Assembly: GCF_026151205.1 (NCBI RefSeq)
Contig: NC_087077.1
Coordinates: forward strand, 5,542,483-5,606,482
Length of the DNA: 64,000 bases
Source: Bolinopsis microptera
Taxonomy: Eukaryota; Ctenophora; Tentaculata; Lobata; Bolinopsidae
Direction of reading: 5' to 3'
The notes below the pieces were generated by a model, which was given only the letters and a program-made list of their open reading frames with translations, ran no database searches and was not told where the DNA came from. Shown piece after piece: positions 1-9,845 of this stretch (its first letter is position 1; every line of letters starts with the position of its first letter). A program made the translations under genes and the position numbers.

Positions 1-332
1 GGGATGTGAAGGTAGCGGTTGTTTCACCCCGATAATCCCAGGCATGGCATCCTCCGGTTTTCCTTTGTCTAATACTTTCTGGTGGATCTGAGGAACAGTG
101 TTATTCCAATAGGTTTCACTTTATAATTCTCTCCAGGAATTACACCCCCGAAAAGTGGTGAACACGGAGCGCGCACTGATAATGTCCCACGAGTGTTGCG
201 GACATTATCAACACAGACTGCGAGTTTGATACACGTTGTATACCTCTTTTCGCACCATGATGAGCAGCGCGTATCACATTAGTATTAATACACATTCTTT
301 CATACAGAAATAGTCGTAAATCATAACACATA

Positions 333-534
333 CAGTTAAACCCCGATTTACTGCGCCCCGATTTACCGCAAACCCCGATTTAACGCGGCCATCTCCTTTC
401 CCCAAACAGAGCTTAACATGTATAATGTAAACAAACAAAACCCCGATTTACTGCAAACCCCGATTTACCGCAAACCCCTATTTACCGCGGATGTTTCCTT
501 TCCCCAAACTCCGCGGTAAATCGGGGTTTTACTG
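333..534. mobile_element. pogo/Tigger-like MITE with TA target duplication
   Basis: The ends are inverted repeats beginning CAGTTAAACCCCGATTTACT on the left and the complement of CAGTAAAACCCCGATTTACC on the right, each flanked by TA (331-332 and 535-536). Several internal copies of the AACCCCGATTTAC motif lie between them. A CAGT(A/T)AAACC(C/T)C terminus with TA duplication is typical of pogo/Tigger elements of the Tc1/mariner superfamily. There is no coding capacity, so it is non-autonomous. Related short copies occur at 23459-23589 and 30090-30152. Confidence 0.7.
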
Positions 535-536
535 TA

Positions 537-1379
537 ATTAATACGCTTTAGTTTCGTGCCGCACTCGCCCTCACCTTCGGTTCGTACATTAATGCGCGTA
601 GTGGGGGGGGGGGGGGGGGGGCACTTCACTTTTTTACACTATTTTACACTGGTATAATGCAATGTGGTAGATACTTGTATAGCGTACTCTGCAATCTAGA
701 TCTATAAAACGGAGTACGAGTTACCACGATAGTCATACTCATGTATCTCTCCGCTAAGTCTACAATTCTGCTAACTAACAACTGAGTCGGAGGTCAATTA
801 AATGTTCATAGATATGGATTATAGAGACTAGCAGGAACCCGTATAACCCTAAAATAGTTTCAAGACTCAAGAGACTAAGATAATTATTATCTGGAGGCCA
901 TTAAAGCATTTGAACCAGTCAAAAAAGTTTCAGTTGTATATCTTTTACGGTTTTTTGCGTTAAAGTTGATGCCGTGGTGTCAGTAAAATGGTACAGATAA
1001 ACACACATATACATATATATATATATCGTCTCGCTTTATAAATAGTAAGTAAGATTAATCACTCTAAACTTGACTGTCACGTGACTTTTTAGCACGTTCT
1101 CGCGGTGGCCCTAAATGACTATTCGAAACCATAACCCTCTAATCTGATCCCAACACTAACAGTAACCCTAACCCAATCCCTAACTGAAAAATATGCTGAA
1201 ACCCTAACCCTAGAGAGAAATTATACCAACTTCATTTCATGGTCGTATCACGTGATCAAGATGAAGACAGTTGTTCGCCGATATCTCGCCAGGGGAGCAT
1301 TTTAACCGTATGCCATGAGGGTGATTCGGAATCAGCGTTCGAAAATACATCGATAAGTCGAGTGTTGAGTGATTTAGCA
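537..1379. other. Non-coding flank with simple repeats
   Basis: No gene recognised. It contains a 19-base G run at 603-621, a short (TA)n tract near 1012-1027, and degenerate telomere-like CCCTAA/ACCCTAAC units between about 1161 and 1213. An open frame at 1239-1553 (+) has no recognisable family and overlaps the edge of the lectin-locus duplication, so it is not called a gene. Confidence 0.5.
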
Positions 1380-1571
1380 AGCTCGCACAATGCAACCACA
1401 CTTCGCATTCAAGTGAGGGCTTTTGTTTCGCAGCCCGAAAATAGGGACAAAGGTCAGGGTCTAATGGGGTACGAGGTGCACTATAAAGTGCTTGACTTAA
1501 GAGAATACATAAATTCTTACATTTATTACATTTATTATACGCTTCGACATTAAAATATGTGCATCTAAGTC

Positions 1572-2476
1572 CAGTGGTCGACCGGGGGCAGGATTCTGAC
1601 CGGGGCCGGGGAGCCCCAATATAGCCGGGGCCGGGGCCGGGGCTGAACACTGAGAATTGGCCGGGGCCGGGAAATTTTCCATTTTGTCGGGGCCGGGGGT
1701 AGTTTACCAAATTGAAGTCAGAAATTGAAACATGAATTTGATAATAATTTAGGCTGGTGTGATGTAATCGGGAAGGATTAAAGTCAAGGTGCGGCTTATC
1801 CTCACCGACTTGAGGATTAAACTGCAACTTCGTGCTGTGAACCAACTCAGGATAATCCTCATAATCTTGAGATCCATACTTAATTTCTAATCCTCAACTC
1901 GGAACTGAGGATAACCCTCAGCTGCTACTTTATCTGGACCTCGGGATTTAAAAGTAATCCCACATCCAAATATGGCTCGGTTCACAAAAATTTACCATAA
2001 ATGTTAGGCTCTGTAGTTTACGTTGAGCCGTAGTTTTAGCTGCAGTGCAGTATGTTTACTTTCTAGTTTCTACGTATGTTTTATCGTAAATTTCTCGGAG
2101 ACGATTAATTGAAAAGTCTGATCATACTAAGGAAGAACCACGGTTTTTATGTTACTAGCCGTAGTCTAATTTAAGCCGTATGTTGTATTTTCTATATTTA
2201 AACGTACTCAACGTAGACAATAAATTTTTCAACTTTGAAATCTCATAATTACCATAAAATTGTGTTTGATTTTTTTCAAAAATGTGCCAAAATCATTCAT
2301 GAAATCCCCGGCTGTGCCCCCGGCAAATGCATGGTTTTTGGCCGGGGCCGGGGTTAAATTTATTGGCCAGAGCCGGGGTTTACCGCCGGCGATTTGCCAA
2401 ATTTTGGCCGGGGCCGGGAAGGGCCGGGGGTTGTGATTTTGGCCGGGGCCGGGGCCCGGCCCCCGGTCGACCACTG
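1572..2476. mobile_element. Non-autonomous hAT transposon, G-rich termini
   Basis: Terminal inverted repeats begin CAGTGGTCGACCGGGGGC on the left and end with the exact complement on the right. The element is flanked by a perfect 8-bp direct repeat, TCTAAGTC (1564-1571 and 2477-2484), the hallmark of hAT insertion. Both subterminal regions (about 1590-1700 and 2330-2465) are arrays of GGCCGGGG-type units. No transposase is present; apparent minus-strand frames inside it are by-products of the G/C-rich repeats. The insertion site lies within the left copy of the lectin duplication, and the equivalent site near 5590-5605 lacks the element. Confidence 0.85.
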
Positions 2477-2746
2477 TCTAAGTCATACAATCAAGACTAC
2501 AGTTGATAATGCTCTCACTGAGAACTGAGAAGGGAAGTTCATTCTACATTTATGGTCAAGGATTAGAAACAGAGTTATAGATAGGTATAAATAATAAGGC
2601 AAAGGGTTAGATACTCTTTAATTAAATTTCATCTTCAGTAAAATTTTATTGGCACAAAACTAATGTAAAATAGTAATAGTGTACAAAATAAAGTGTTCAT
2701 AATAAAATTTCTACCAAAATTTATATGGTGCACGTATCTGATGAGC

Positions 2747-3797
2747 TTAAGTCCCAGGACATTGACAAGCGAAATGCCTTATCTTCACAGCGTAGGAGTC
2801 ATCAACTGTTCCCCATCTTGAGACCGCCAAAACATCCTGTCCACCCACATGATGGCGGTCTCTGTTGTCATTTCCTCCGCCACGCGCCCACTTTATACCC
2901 CACTCAATATGCTGCCCGTCAGACCACTCCCATCCCCCCTCTTCGTGCATGTCGTGCCCACCTATCCACACCCAGTTGTCATCATCCCATCTTTTTTCTT
3001 CAGATCTGGGTCCGAGGAAATATTCTATTGCTCCCACCAGTTTCGTTAACTCGTCATCAGACCGGATTTTAGCAAATTCCAGACCAGCATTTTTGCAAGA
3101 AATGTTAGCTTCGTCCCAGCTTTTACGCTCTCCTGAAACCATATACTTTCCTTGGTACTGACACACGTATGGTAACGCCATATTGACAAACGAATCATCC
3201 CAAAAGCCCTCGTGGTTCACTCTCACGAATTTTTCTCGGCATGGCGTATTTCCTCCACACAGTTTTTCTACATCACTATCAGAATGGCCGGATCTCCTAT
3301 AATCAGGCTGTCTTGGCATCCAGCTCTGATATTCCCCTGCTTGAGTACCGTCTGCATATTCCCACTGTCCAGGATAATTTACCCCTGAAATAAATTCCTC
3401 GTTTAGCATTTGACTCTTCACTCGAAGTCCGACCCAAGCCCATTTCGTAGGAGCCCAACGATCCAGTGGCTGTTCATTTATTGGATAGGCCGACTTCTAG
3501 CAGTTTTGCGACCTGCGAGTTCCTCTTTTCGTCCGTTATTTTTGCCAACTGTCCACCTCTTCCAGTCCCCATCTCGAACTGTTCACATTTTTCCTCTGCA
3601 GTCATGTAGTCAGTGAGAGCGGGAAAGAGCGCCAGATTGCATATCAAAACAACATCTTCCTTCAATCCTGTCAGATTCTTTAATCCGTTTAATTGACTCG
3701 TTTCCTCGTCTGTAAACGATTTACATATGCAGATATCGAGAACAAGGATTATGCTTAAAGCAGCAATCGAGGGAAAATTTAATCGTTTCACAACCAT
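2747..3797 (-). pseudogene. C-type lectin, frameshifted left copy
   Basis: A duplicate of the intact lectin at 5880-6917. It opens with the same hydrophobic signal peptide at 3797 and reads in frame to about residue 100. A single extra base near 3491-3493 (GGCCGACTT against GGCCACTT in the other copy) then shifts the frame and ends the product at 3474. The rest of the two C-type lectin domains continues in another frame down to 2747 (start-like Met at 3421), still highly similar to the intact copy except for a replaced stretch just after the RVK motif near 3380-3420. If the extra base is real this is a recent pseudogene or encodes a truncated secreted peptide; an assembly error or a polymorphic allele is the alternative. 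A polyadenylation-like AATAAA (minus strand) lies near 2643-2650. Confidence 0.8.
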
Positions 3798-3958
3798 AGC
3801 TACAGTTACAACAATGACTGATGCTTAAAGCTGTATAACTGCTTATAACTACATAACTGTATATTATAACTGCTAGTTTTACATGGTTATATCAATACAA
3901 TTTCGCATTGAATACGAGCATATGCAAGAATTCGAAGGAATGGGAGCACAAACCTATC

Positions 3959-3961
3959 TTA

Positions 3962-3992
<31 letters not shown>

Positions 3993-4733
3993 GGGGGGGG
4001 CGGGGGCCGGGGGGGGGTTTTACCCTGATTAAATTGTGAAATTTGATTTCGAGATAGTAATTGACCAACAAACTAGGGCCTCTGGACGAACTTTTGAGGG
4101 GGTTCCGGACTCCGGGTGCCCGCGGGACAGCCACGCCCATTATGCCAAATCACATTAATATGCTCAAAACCCATATTTTAGGTGCTGTACTTGTAACTGG
4201 TGGACCCTTGAACTCGAACATGAATTTTCATCAAGATTAGACATAAAATGACTGAGTTATGAGCCAAAAACCATATGCAAATGCATCAGGTAAATGCACC
4301 AAATTTGATTGATTTTGGCCCATAAATTGGTCAAATATCAATATTTTTTAATTAAACCAACTTTATATAAAAGGTAAGCCTAAACTACACATTCTCTATG
4401 ATTAGGTATCAGCTCAACGTCTACCTAACTGTGGATTCTGTGTTCAAATAATCGCAAAAAATTAACAAAATCGCCCATAATATATCTCAGTTCGCGAAAT
4501 TCGCGAAACTGATTTCACTCAAAACAATAGAACTCAATAGGGTTTCAATATTTTTTCATGACATTTTCAGAATCAATGTAGAATTGCATATTTTCAACCT
4601 TAAGTTTTGTAGTGGAATTTTGAGTTAGGCCTGGAGTCCGGAACCCCCTCAAAAGTTCGGTCATAGGCCCTAGACCCTAGTTTGTTGGTCAATTGCTATC
4701 TCGAATGAGGGTGAACCCCCCTCCCCCCCTTAA
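3959..4733. mobile_element. TTAA-flanked MITE with long inverted repeats
   Basis: Long inverted repeats (about 3959-4105 and 4625-4733) share GGGTTTCACCCTG-like ends, the TTTGTTGGTCAATT block and a GAACTTTTGAGGGGGTTCC block. Outermost are TTAA at 3959-3962 followed by a run of G, and a C run followed by TTAA at 4730-4733. TTAA targets point to piggyBac-like or related DNA transposons, but the G-run ends are unusual, so the superfamily is an inference. It is non-coding and absent from the paralogous position near 6970-7080. Confidence 0.65.
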
Positions 4734-4942
4734 GTCTTAACAGGACCATTGTCCATTGTCTAGTTGCGTCTAATGACCGAGACACTCAGAACTGAGAACA
4801 CAGTACGTGTCTTTAGTACCCTCTGGATACCTGCATCAAGTTCAAGGACAAATATACATGTCATATATTCGTTAAACTAGCTCGTTAGTCTAGTTAGATT
4901 AGGGAGCGATAGTTAAAACAATAGCATATAACATAATCTCGA

Positions 4943-4961
4943 ATATATATATATATATATA
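4943..4961. repeat. (AT)n microsatellite
   Basis: Short dinucleotide run in the upstream flank of the left lectin copy. Confidence 0.8.
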
Positions 4962-5602
4962 AGTTAGATAATGTTCTTCATTAACCAGCTTTGACAATGG
5001 AAACCAGAAATACGGTGGTGGATAGTAGTAGTACGGAGGTGGAGTGAATTCGTTGGCACGGTAAACATTGGGTTCTATTTTACATCCAAGTTGAAAATTT
5101 TAGTCAGGAATATTGGCATCCGTTAAATGGCATAAACAAAAGACCTTGATTCCTAAACGTATCACAGTGATTGAGGGGCATAAATTACTTCGACCAAATA
5201 CGAGCGACTGAAAGGTTGCACTTCAATTTCACCATTACACGTTACAGTGGAGTTAAACTGTGTATTAATAATATTTGGTGGGTCGGGTTTCTTGGATTAT
5301 ACCGAACTTTTAGGATAGCTTGGCGATAGCTGATTCTTTGTATTCAGTTGTATTTTCCAGTTTCCTAGATTGGTTCTTATGTTTACTCCATTATTCGTGC
5401 ACAATGCAAACATCGCACGCCAAGTGGGTGCCTTTGTTTCGCAGCTTGAATCTCGATCCACGAGAGTGAACAGACTAAGGTTAGCGCCAATGGGGAACGA
5501 GGTTTACCAAGTATTAGACTTGCAAGAATAAATAAATTCTTACATTTATTACACGATTCGACATGAAAATATTAGCTAACGAAGATGTACATTTAAGTTA
5601 TT

Positions 5603-5674
5603 AAAAACCGACCGGACCGGTAAAAAAAAGCCAAAACCTGAACCGAACCGAAATGTTGGTCGTTTCCAACCCTG
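5603..5674. mobile_element. hAT-like terminal fragment
   Basis: Read on the minus strand, this stretch begins CAGGGTTGGAAACGACC, a common hAT-type terminal sequence, followed by GGTTCGGTTC repeats. It sits close to the place where the left duplicate carries the 1572-2476 hAT element but belongs to a different family. No matching opposite end or target duplication was found, so it is probably a remnant. Confidence 0.4.
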
Positions 5675-5879
5675 GATATGTGTTACGGATATGGAAATAA
5701 GGTCCAAGGATTACGAACTTAGTTTTAATAGACTATAGTAAGGTATTTAATTAAATTCAATTTTCAGTAAAATGTTATTGTCAAAAAACCAATGTAAAAT
5801 AGTAATAGTGTACAAAATAAAGTGTTCATAATAAAATGTCTACCAAAATTTATATCGTGCACGTAAGTATCTGACGAGT

Positions 5880-6917
5880 TTAAGTCCCAGGACATTGACA
5901 AGCGAAATGCCTTATCTTCACAGCGTAGGAGTCATCAACTGTTCCCCATCTTGAGACCGCCAAAACATCCTGTCCACCCACATGATGGCGGACTCTGTTG
6001 TCATTTCCTCCGCCACGCGCCCACTTTACCTCCCACTCAATATGCTGCCCGTCAGACCACTCCCATCCCCCTTCTTCGTGCATGTCGTGCCCACCTATCC
6101 ACACCCAGTTGTCATCATCCCATCTTTTCTCTTCAGATCTGGGTCCGAGGAAATATTCTATTGCTCCCACCAGTTTCATTAACTCGTCATCAGACCGGAT
6201 TTTAGCAAATTCCAGACCAGCATTTTTGCAAGAAATGTTAGCTTCGTCCCAGCTTTTACGCTCTCCTGAAACCATATACTTTCCTTGGTACTGACACACG
6301 TATGGTAACGCCATATTGACAAACGAATCATCCCAAAAGCCCTCGTGATTCACTCTCACGAATTTTTCTTGGCATGGCGTATTTCCTACACACAGTTTTT
6401 CTATTTCACTATGTCTGGATCTCCTATAATCAGGTTGTCTTGGCATCCAGCTCTGATATTCCCCTGCTTGAGTACCGTCTGCATATTCCCACTGTCCAGG
6501 GTAGTATTTCCCCGACATTAACCAACCCTTTTGATCCTTCACTCGAAGTCCAAACCAAACCCATTTTGTGGGAGCCCAACGATCTTTTTGTTGTTCATTT
6601 ATTGGATAGGCCACTTCTAGCAGTTTTGCAACCTGCGAGTTCCTTTTTTCGTTCGGTATTTTTGCCAACAGTCCACCTCTTCCAGTCCCCATATCGAACT
6701 GTTCACATTTTTCCTCTGCAGTCATGTAGTCAGTGAGAGTGGGAAAGAGCGCCAGATTGCACGTCAAAACAACATCTTCCTCCAATCCTGTCAGATTCTT
6801 TAATCCGTTTAATTGACTCCTTTCCTTGTCAGTAAACGATTCACATATGCAGATATCGAGAACAAGGACTATGCTTAAAGCAGCAATCGAGGGAAAATTT
6901 AATCGTCTCACAACCAT
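5880..6917 (-). CDS. Secreted protein with two C-type lectin domains
   Basis: Single-exon reading frame of 345 residues. Residues 1-26 form a signal peptide (basic start, hydrophobic core, then CICES), so the product should be secreted. A first C-type lectin domain spans about residues 47-210. It has the conserved glycine/tryptophan core, a QPD triplet at 161-163 (typical of galactose-type calcium-dependent sugar binding) and WDD at 195-197 in place of the usual WND. The second domain, about 211-342, has the WVWIGGHD...GGWEWSDG core but no clear EPN/QPD, so it may not bind sugar. Function is inferred as carbohydrate recognition, for instance in innate recognition or cell adhesion. There are no transmembrane segments after the signal. 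It is a tandem duplicate of the frameshifted gene at 2747-3797. The start is supported by the signal peptide and by the same start in the duplicate. Confidence 0.9.
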   Translation of the reverse strand: MVVRRLNFPSIAALSIVLVLDICICESFTDKERSQLNGLKNLTGLEEDVVLTCNLALFPTLTDYMTAEEKCEQFDMGTGRGGLLAKIPNEKRNSQVAKLLEVAYPINEQQKDRWAPTKWVWFGLRVKDQKGWLMSGKYYPGQWEYADGTQAGEYQSWMPRQPDYRRSRHSEIEKLCVGNTPCQEKFVRVNHEGFWDDSFVNMALPYVCQYQGKYMVSGERKSWDEANISCKNAGLEFAKIRSDDELMKLVGAIEYFLGPRSEEKRWDDDNWVWIGGHDMHEEGGWEWSDGQHIEWEVKWARGGGNDNRVRHHVGGQDVLAVSRWGTVDDSYAVKIRHFACQCPGT

Positions 6918-7400
6918 AACTAAAGCTGCAAAAATGACTGATGCTTAAAGCTGTATATTGCTTATAATATTTTCCCTGGAAAGTCGTGGACAATGGTACA
7001 TATTATTATTATGCTTAGACTATTATTTTAAATTTACAACTAAGTAAACGACCCTATCGTCCCCAATGGGTTAATAAAGTTTCGCATCATAGAATACGTG
7101 CACGTCGAGGACCATTGTTAACTACGGTCTCGTGATCAGCTCACAGAACACGTGACTTTTAATACCCTGTGATTACCATTACCTCTGATTAAGTTAACTA
7201 ACATTCTTCTTTAATCACCTTTCACAAGGGAAACTGAACACGGCAGTGGACCCGTGGAGTGGATTTGTTGGGCCTGGTTAAAATTCGTTGGATCCTGGTT
7301 TACGTCTAAATTGGAGATTTCACTTCAATTCCACTATATTTTTAGTCAGGAAAATTAGTGCCCGTATGGAAAAAAGTATAAACAAGGTGGTAAATATACT

Positions 7401-8751
7401 ATTTATGAAGTCCGAGGAGTCATAATTCTCATTGCGTCCTGACTCTCTTGACTTATATACATTATACATACATTAGTAAGCTTCTTTGTTAAAAGCTTTT
7501 GTGATTCAAAGGGAAATATTGCAATTAATATAGAGTAGTCCGTTTCGAATATTAACCAAAATATTGTTAAAAATAATTAACCTTTCTATCCTATTATTTG
7601 TGTCAGCAAATTTAACGAGAATGAATCGCATGTCACACGTCGTTGATCAGGATAGGAGACGTGAGTCACCACACATTAAAGCTTCGGAATTTATTCTAGC
7701 GGAAATTTCGGGATACCACGGCGGACTTTCCGCCGTACTGTCCTCCACCTTAGTGTCATAGCCTTCACGAACCTAACAGATGCCTATTTAATATGCTCCA
7801 ATACGCCACAAGGAGTAAGAGTGCGAGTTGGAATGGGATGATGTAACTAGAATCTGATCAGATGAAACGAACTCAGATTGATGTTGGTTTCGTAGCCTAT
7901 ATAAAGTGCCCTCGGATGTCTGAATTCTAGTTTGGTCATATTTTATCAGATTTAAAATCAATCGCTGAGGAGAAAATCCAGCAGAAAAACACTGACAATG
8001 AGAATTATGATATATTGACAGTTCAGTTAGTGGCAGGAGCTGTACAGAATTGCCACAATTCTATTGGCTAATGTCCAAGGTGAAATAATGGGCGGGAAAA
8101 TATACTCAGAGCTGTAGCCAAATGATTTGAGTCTTTTTAGAATGTATACTCGATAAATGAAGCCACTGTAAACATAAAGGTGCCCCTGTAAAAACACCCA
8201 TTTCCGTGTATGTCTGTCCACTACGGTTGGGACCAGGTAAGGTCTTGGTAGTAAAACAAGGCCAAGGTTAAGAAATTCTGTGTACCGAACGTTTCAGGAG
8301 ACCTAAAATGTTCAGAGAGGATTTTATCTTATCATCCCAAACCATGAAAAGCGGGTTTTCTCAGCTATATCGTCCCGCAGAGCATGCTCATCTGTCAATG
8401 CTATTAGTGCTCGCGGGACCTAATTGACTTTTGAACAGAGAGTCAATACACTTTCTGTTTGATTTAACTCATTTTGTTGTAAACAGAAACTATTAAATGC
8501 GAAAATACTGTGACCAGGTTGTTGGTCGCTAATTTTATTTTGTTGAAAGTGAAACTCCCGTTTATTTAGTTGTGCAATATGAAAATGACATTTTGCAGAA
8601 TTCAAATATTCCTAGCGCGCGCGTTTGCGCTGTCGTGCGCGCGAAAAGCCCTGCAAAAAAGATGAACGCGCGTTCCATCAATGATATGCTAATAAACATT
8701 TTCCTTGTGTTTGAGATTAGTTAAAATAATAAGCATGAAAATAACACAAAC
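7401..8751. other. Intergenic DNA
   Basis: No convincing gene. Small open frames at 7564-7761 (+), 8027-8221 (-) and 8420-8605 (-) show no family signature. A GC-rich block of CGCG repeats is at about 8617-8645. Missing C-terminal exons of the UBFD1-like gene would be expected on the minus strand here, but none was recognised. Confidence 0.5.
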
Positions 8752-9482
8752 CTTTTGTTTACTAAGAGGCTCCTTCTTAGTGACTGATGAGGTATTTGCG
8801 ACTATTTCTGATGAGCTGGGTTTAGTAGTGACAGCTACAAGGTCTGACATTGTAGTGCCGACACACATCATTTTACTATTTTTAACTACTTTGAGTTCTT
8901 TCAAAGTCTTCGTGTCGTCTTTCACTAGACCTGAAAGAGATAGATGATTCGTGACAGAACTTAAATTTTGCCATAAAAACCAGGCGTTATTCTAAAACCT
9001 TTAGCAAACACGTAGTATGGAGGCAGTAGCACAAATGGGCTTACACATATTTATGAAACATGAAACTATACTAAAGGACTTAACAGTTGACAAGACAAAA
9101 AGTTCAGCAAGCTCAATTTAAAGATACCAAAGAAAAGTCTCCAATAACCTTTAAACATAAGCTTCTGCATGGCTCTTGGTAATTTAGTCAGAGTCTCTAT
9201 GTGATCCTTTAGCTCCCTGACCGTTCTGTTTTCCCCCATGACTATCTCATAGTTCGTTTTGTTATAAACTAATTTAAACTTCACTTCAGGTCCCGGATCA
9301 GCAGCTGGGGTTATCTGATTCTCAGCCGCAGGCGCGTCCAAGTTTTTAACGAGCTCATTAGCAAGGAGTTTAGTGTCGATGAGGTTTGCTTCAGGGGTAG
9401 TTGCAGGATCTGGAGGAGGTGTGGAGGCGGCCGCAGCGTCGGGAGGGGGCGCTGCGTTACCAGCTACGGGATCGCTCATCAA
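8752..9482 (-). CDS. UBFD1: UBFD1-like ubiquitin-domain protein (partial, two exons)
   Basis: Exon 1 is 9149-9482 and exon 2 is 8752-8930; the junction splits a glycine codon (phase 1) with a normal GT donor and CTTTCAG acceptor. The N-terminal ~70 residues are Ala/Pro-rich and low complexity. From about residue 75 comes a ubiquitin-like fold whose LVYNKT...LPRAMQKLMFKG and KTLKEL segments match the UBFD1 ubiquitin domain. The KKEPLSKQK tail after it also matches UBFD1. The family is linked to polyubiquitin binding and NF-kB signalling in mammals; that role is not shown here. Exon 2 ends at a good donor in phase 0, so further exons encoding the C-terminal domain (about 140 residues in vertebrates) are expected but were not found. 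They may lie left of this window or have been lost. Two adjacent ATG codons start the frame at 9482; either could be used. Only 363 bp separate it from the upstream glycerate kinase gene. Confidence 0.8.
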
Positions 9483-9845
9483 CAGACTCCTTCAGCTAGG
9501 GTTTAATGTACAAGTTACCAATACCGTTGTCAGTTTCAGCCTTCCTAACTTGTTACTTATCTAAATGATGAATTTTGAGAACTTTTTACAAAACAAGATC
9601 ACTCGCAAGTGTAATTAATCAAGTGTAATTCATAAAATAGATAAAACATGAAAACAACCGGTTTGTTCTGATGTGTGAATCATCTAAATATGAATTAAAT
9701 TGTATCATTCAACCCCGATAAAACGGTGCGAATATGTATCAGCTTTCATTTTATCCTCGTAATACATTTTGTAAAATAAAATATTAAGAAATTGTTAAAG
9801 ATACACACTATACGTCTGCATACTGCTATACTGTAATGATCAACC

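Larger units (their letters stand above)
1380..5150. repeat. Left copy of tandem segmental duplication (lectin locus)
   Basis: Diverged but alignable to 5395-7400. Matching blocks include 1385-1560 with 5395-5575 (both share TTTGTTTCGCAGC and ACATAAATTCTTACATTTATTAC-like stretches), the 3' flank and coding region 2605-3850 with 5737-6970, and the upstream flank 4790-5150 with 7130-7400. The left copy is longer because it contains two transposons (1572-2476 and 3959-4733). Confidence 0.75.
5395..7400. repeat. Right copy of tandem segmental duplication (lectin locus)
   Basis: Partner of 1380-5150; contains the intact lectin. The two transposons of the left copy are missing at the corresponding places, so they inserted after the duplication or were never shared. 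Confidence 0.75.

Noticed and set aside
1239-1553. 104-codon plus-strand frame with ordinary composition
   Set aside because: No family, no splice support, and its second half is the degenerate edge of the lectin duplication, where the other copy has stops.
1237-1845. 202-codon minus-strand frame rich in Pro-Gly-Pro
   Set aside because: It reads through the G/C-rich terminal array of the hAT element and across its border, so it is an artefact of the repeat.
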